The notes under the pieces: model-generated | Seen by the model: only the letters and a program-made list of their open reading frames with translations | The model's database searches: none | What the model was told of the DNA's origin: nothing | Shown: in pieces, positions 5,882 through 6,367 of the stretch | How the letters are laid out: each line of letters begins with the position of its first letter | How positions within the stretch are numbered: position 1 is the stretch's first letter | Made by a program: the position numbers and the translations under genes | DNA from: an uncultured Devosia sp. | GTDB taxonomy: Bacteria > Pseudomonadota > Alphaproteobacteria > Rhizobiales > Devosiaceae | Direction of reading: 5' to 3' | Length of the DNA stretch: 6,367 nucleotides | Assembly (NCBI GenBank): GCA_946480655.1 | Contig: CAMLKN010000134.1 | Span: 1 to 6,367 of the forward strand

Positions 5882-6137
5882 GCGTCTGGGGCGGCAGGTT
5901 GTCCAGGAAATGTGGAAAGTCCGCCCGCGCATGACGGACGGGCCGGGACTTCGGCCCGGTGTGACGGAAGACGGGGCACAGGGCCACTTAGCACTCTTCA
6001 CATACCCGTCCTCCCATCCTCTCCATTGCGCTCCGCCTCCCCTTGCTCTACCGTCGGTCCCGACAATGCAACACATGCATGCGTTCGGGCGCGGCCGGGT
6101 TTCCGGTCCTTTGCGACCGCGCATGAAGGAGCCTTCA
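5882..6137. other. Non-coding stretch between the tRNA-Gln promoter and ppx
   Basis: About 256 nt with no supportable gene on either strand; together with the tRNA leader and promoter it makes a 347-nt gene-free gap. It contains one strong hairpin (5939-5958) described separately and a pyrimidine-rich stretch around 6000-6050. It should hold the ppx promoter, but I see no convincing -35/-10 pair. Open frames here have skewed, repetitive composition and no recognisable protein. Confidence 0.5.
5932..5968. repeat. Hairpin flanked by TGACGGA direct repeats (REP-like element)
   Basis: A perfect 7-bp stem CGGGCCG/CGGCCCG (5939-5945 with 5952-5958) encloses the loop GGACTT. The direct repeats TGACGGA lie outside it at 5932-5938 and 5962-5968. 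No T-run follows on either strand. The shape resembles the small dispersed palindromes common in intergenic DNA of Hyphomicrobiales. Only one copy is in this window, so its repetitive nature is a guess. Confidence 0.4.
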
Positions 6138-6367
6138 GTGACCGATTCTGTTCGGTCCGCCACCGCCTCGGCCCTTGTGGACGAGGCGGGGCCCGGCGCA
6201 CCTTCGGGCCATGCCCGGAAGGAGCGGGGCGGTTCGCCGCCACCCGCTCACGCGTCGGATCAGCGGACGCCTGCCGCCCCCAATCCGCGCCGCAATCGCG
6301 GCCCGCTCTATGCGGCGCTCGATCTGGGCACCAATAATTGCCGCCTGCTGATTGCCCGCCCGCATGA
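6138..6367 (+). CDS. ppx: Ppx/GppA family phosphatase, N-terminal part (3' end beyond the window)
   Basis: Family members hydrolyse inorganic polyphosphate and/or pppGpp, acting in the phosphate and stringent responses. I chose the GTG at 6138 because AAGGAG (6126-6131) lies 6 nt before it; an in-frame ATG at 6123 would overlap that site. 76 residues are visible. Residues 1-54 are a low-complexity, Pro/Ala/Arg-rich tail absent from most characterised relatives. Then PLYAALDLGTNNCRLLIARP begins at about 55: this is the first phosphate loop of the ASKHA/actin-like ATPase fold (DLGTNxxRLL), diagnostic for Ppx/GppA. In alphaproteobacteria this gene is commonly followed by an rRNA methyltransferase (rlmE), which would lie outside the window. 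It appears unrelated to the catabolic block. Exopolyphosphatase and guanosine pentaphosphatase activity cannot be told apart from this part. Confidence 0.88.
   Translation, partial: MTDSVRSATASALVDEAGPGAPSGHARKERGGSPPPAHASDQRTPAAPNPRRNRGPLYAALDLGTNNCRLLIARPH

Overview
The window is GC-rich DNA from an alphaproteobacterium. A member of the Hyphomicrobiales resembling Devosia or Pelagibacterium is my best guess from the protein styles (Ppx with a YAALDLGTNNCRLL motif, TRAP transporters, GTG starts, strong Shine-Dalgarno sites). The genus-level guess is weak because no marker gene is complete enough to fix it.

Layout. Positions 1-593 hold a TetR-type repressor on the minus strand that runs off the left edge. 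It is divergent from a plus-strand block: a shikimate/quinate dehydrogenase of the AroE family (736-1659), then a tripartite TRAP transporter (periplasmic binding protein 1846-2826, small membrane subunit 2918-3436, large membrane subunit 3433-4743), then a type II 3-dehydroquinate dehydratase-like enzyme (4740-5183). The last three genes are tightly spaced; two of the junctions are 4-nt start/stop overlaps. A wrecked GH42 beta-galactosidase fragment (about 5185-5672, minus strand) begins right after the block. It is followed by a tRNA-Gln(CUG) gene on the minus strand (5717-5790) with its own promoter. A non-coding stretch follows with one compact hairpin flanked by direct repeats, then the start of a Ppx/GppA phosphatase gene (6138 onward, cut by the right edge).

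How it fits together. The likely function of 1-5183 is uptake and first-step catabolism of quinate, shikimate or a related cyclic hydroxy-acid. TRAP would import the acid, the NAD-type dehydrogenase would oxidise the ring, and the dehydratase would remove water. A 14-bp imperfect palindrome, ACKAACCAKTTCGT (K = G or T), occurs in the tetR/aroE intergenic region and again between the -35 and -10 of the TRAP operon promoter. The simplest reading is that the adjacent TetR protein represses itself, aroE and the TRAP-aroQ operon together, with the imported compound or a derivative as inducer.

The most unusual points are: (i) the AroQ-like enzyme keeps the catalytic Arg, Tyr, Asn and His but has replaced the His and Arg that normally hold the ring C4/C5 hydroxyls, so its substrate may not be 3-dehydroquinate; (ii) the shared operator in both promoters; (iii) two perfect tandem hairpins in the leader of the TRAP operon; (iv) the GH42 remnant with many frameshifts between the operon and the tRNA.
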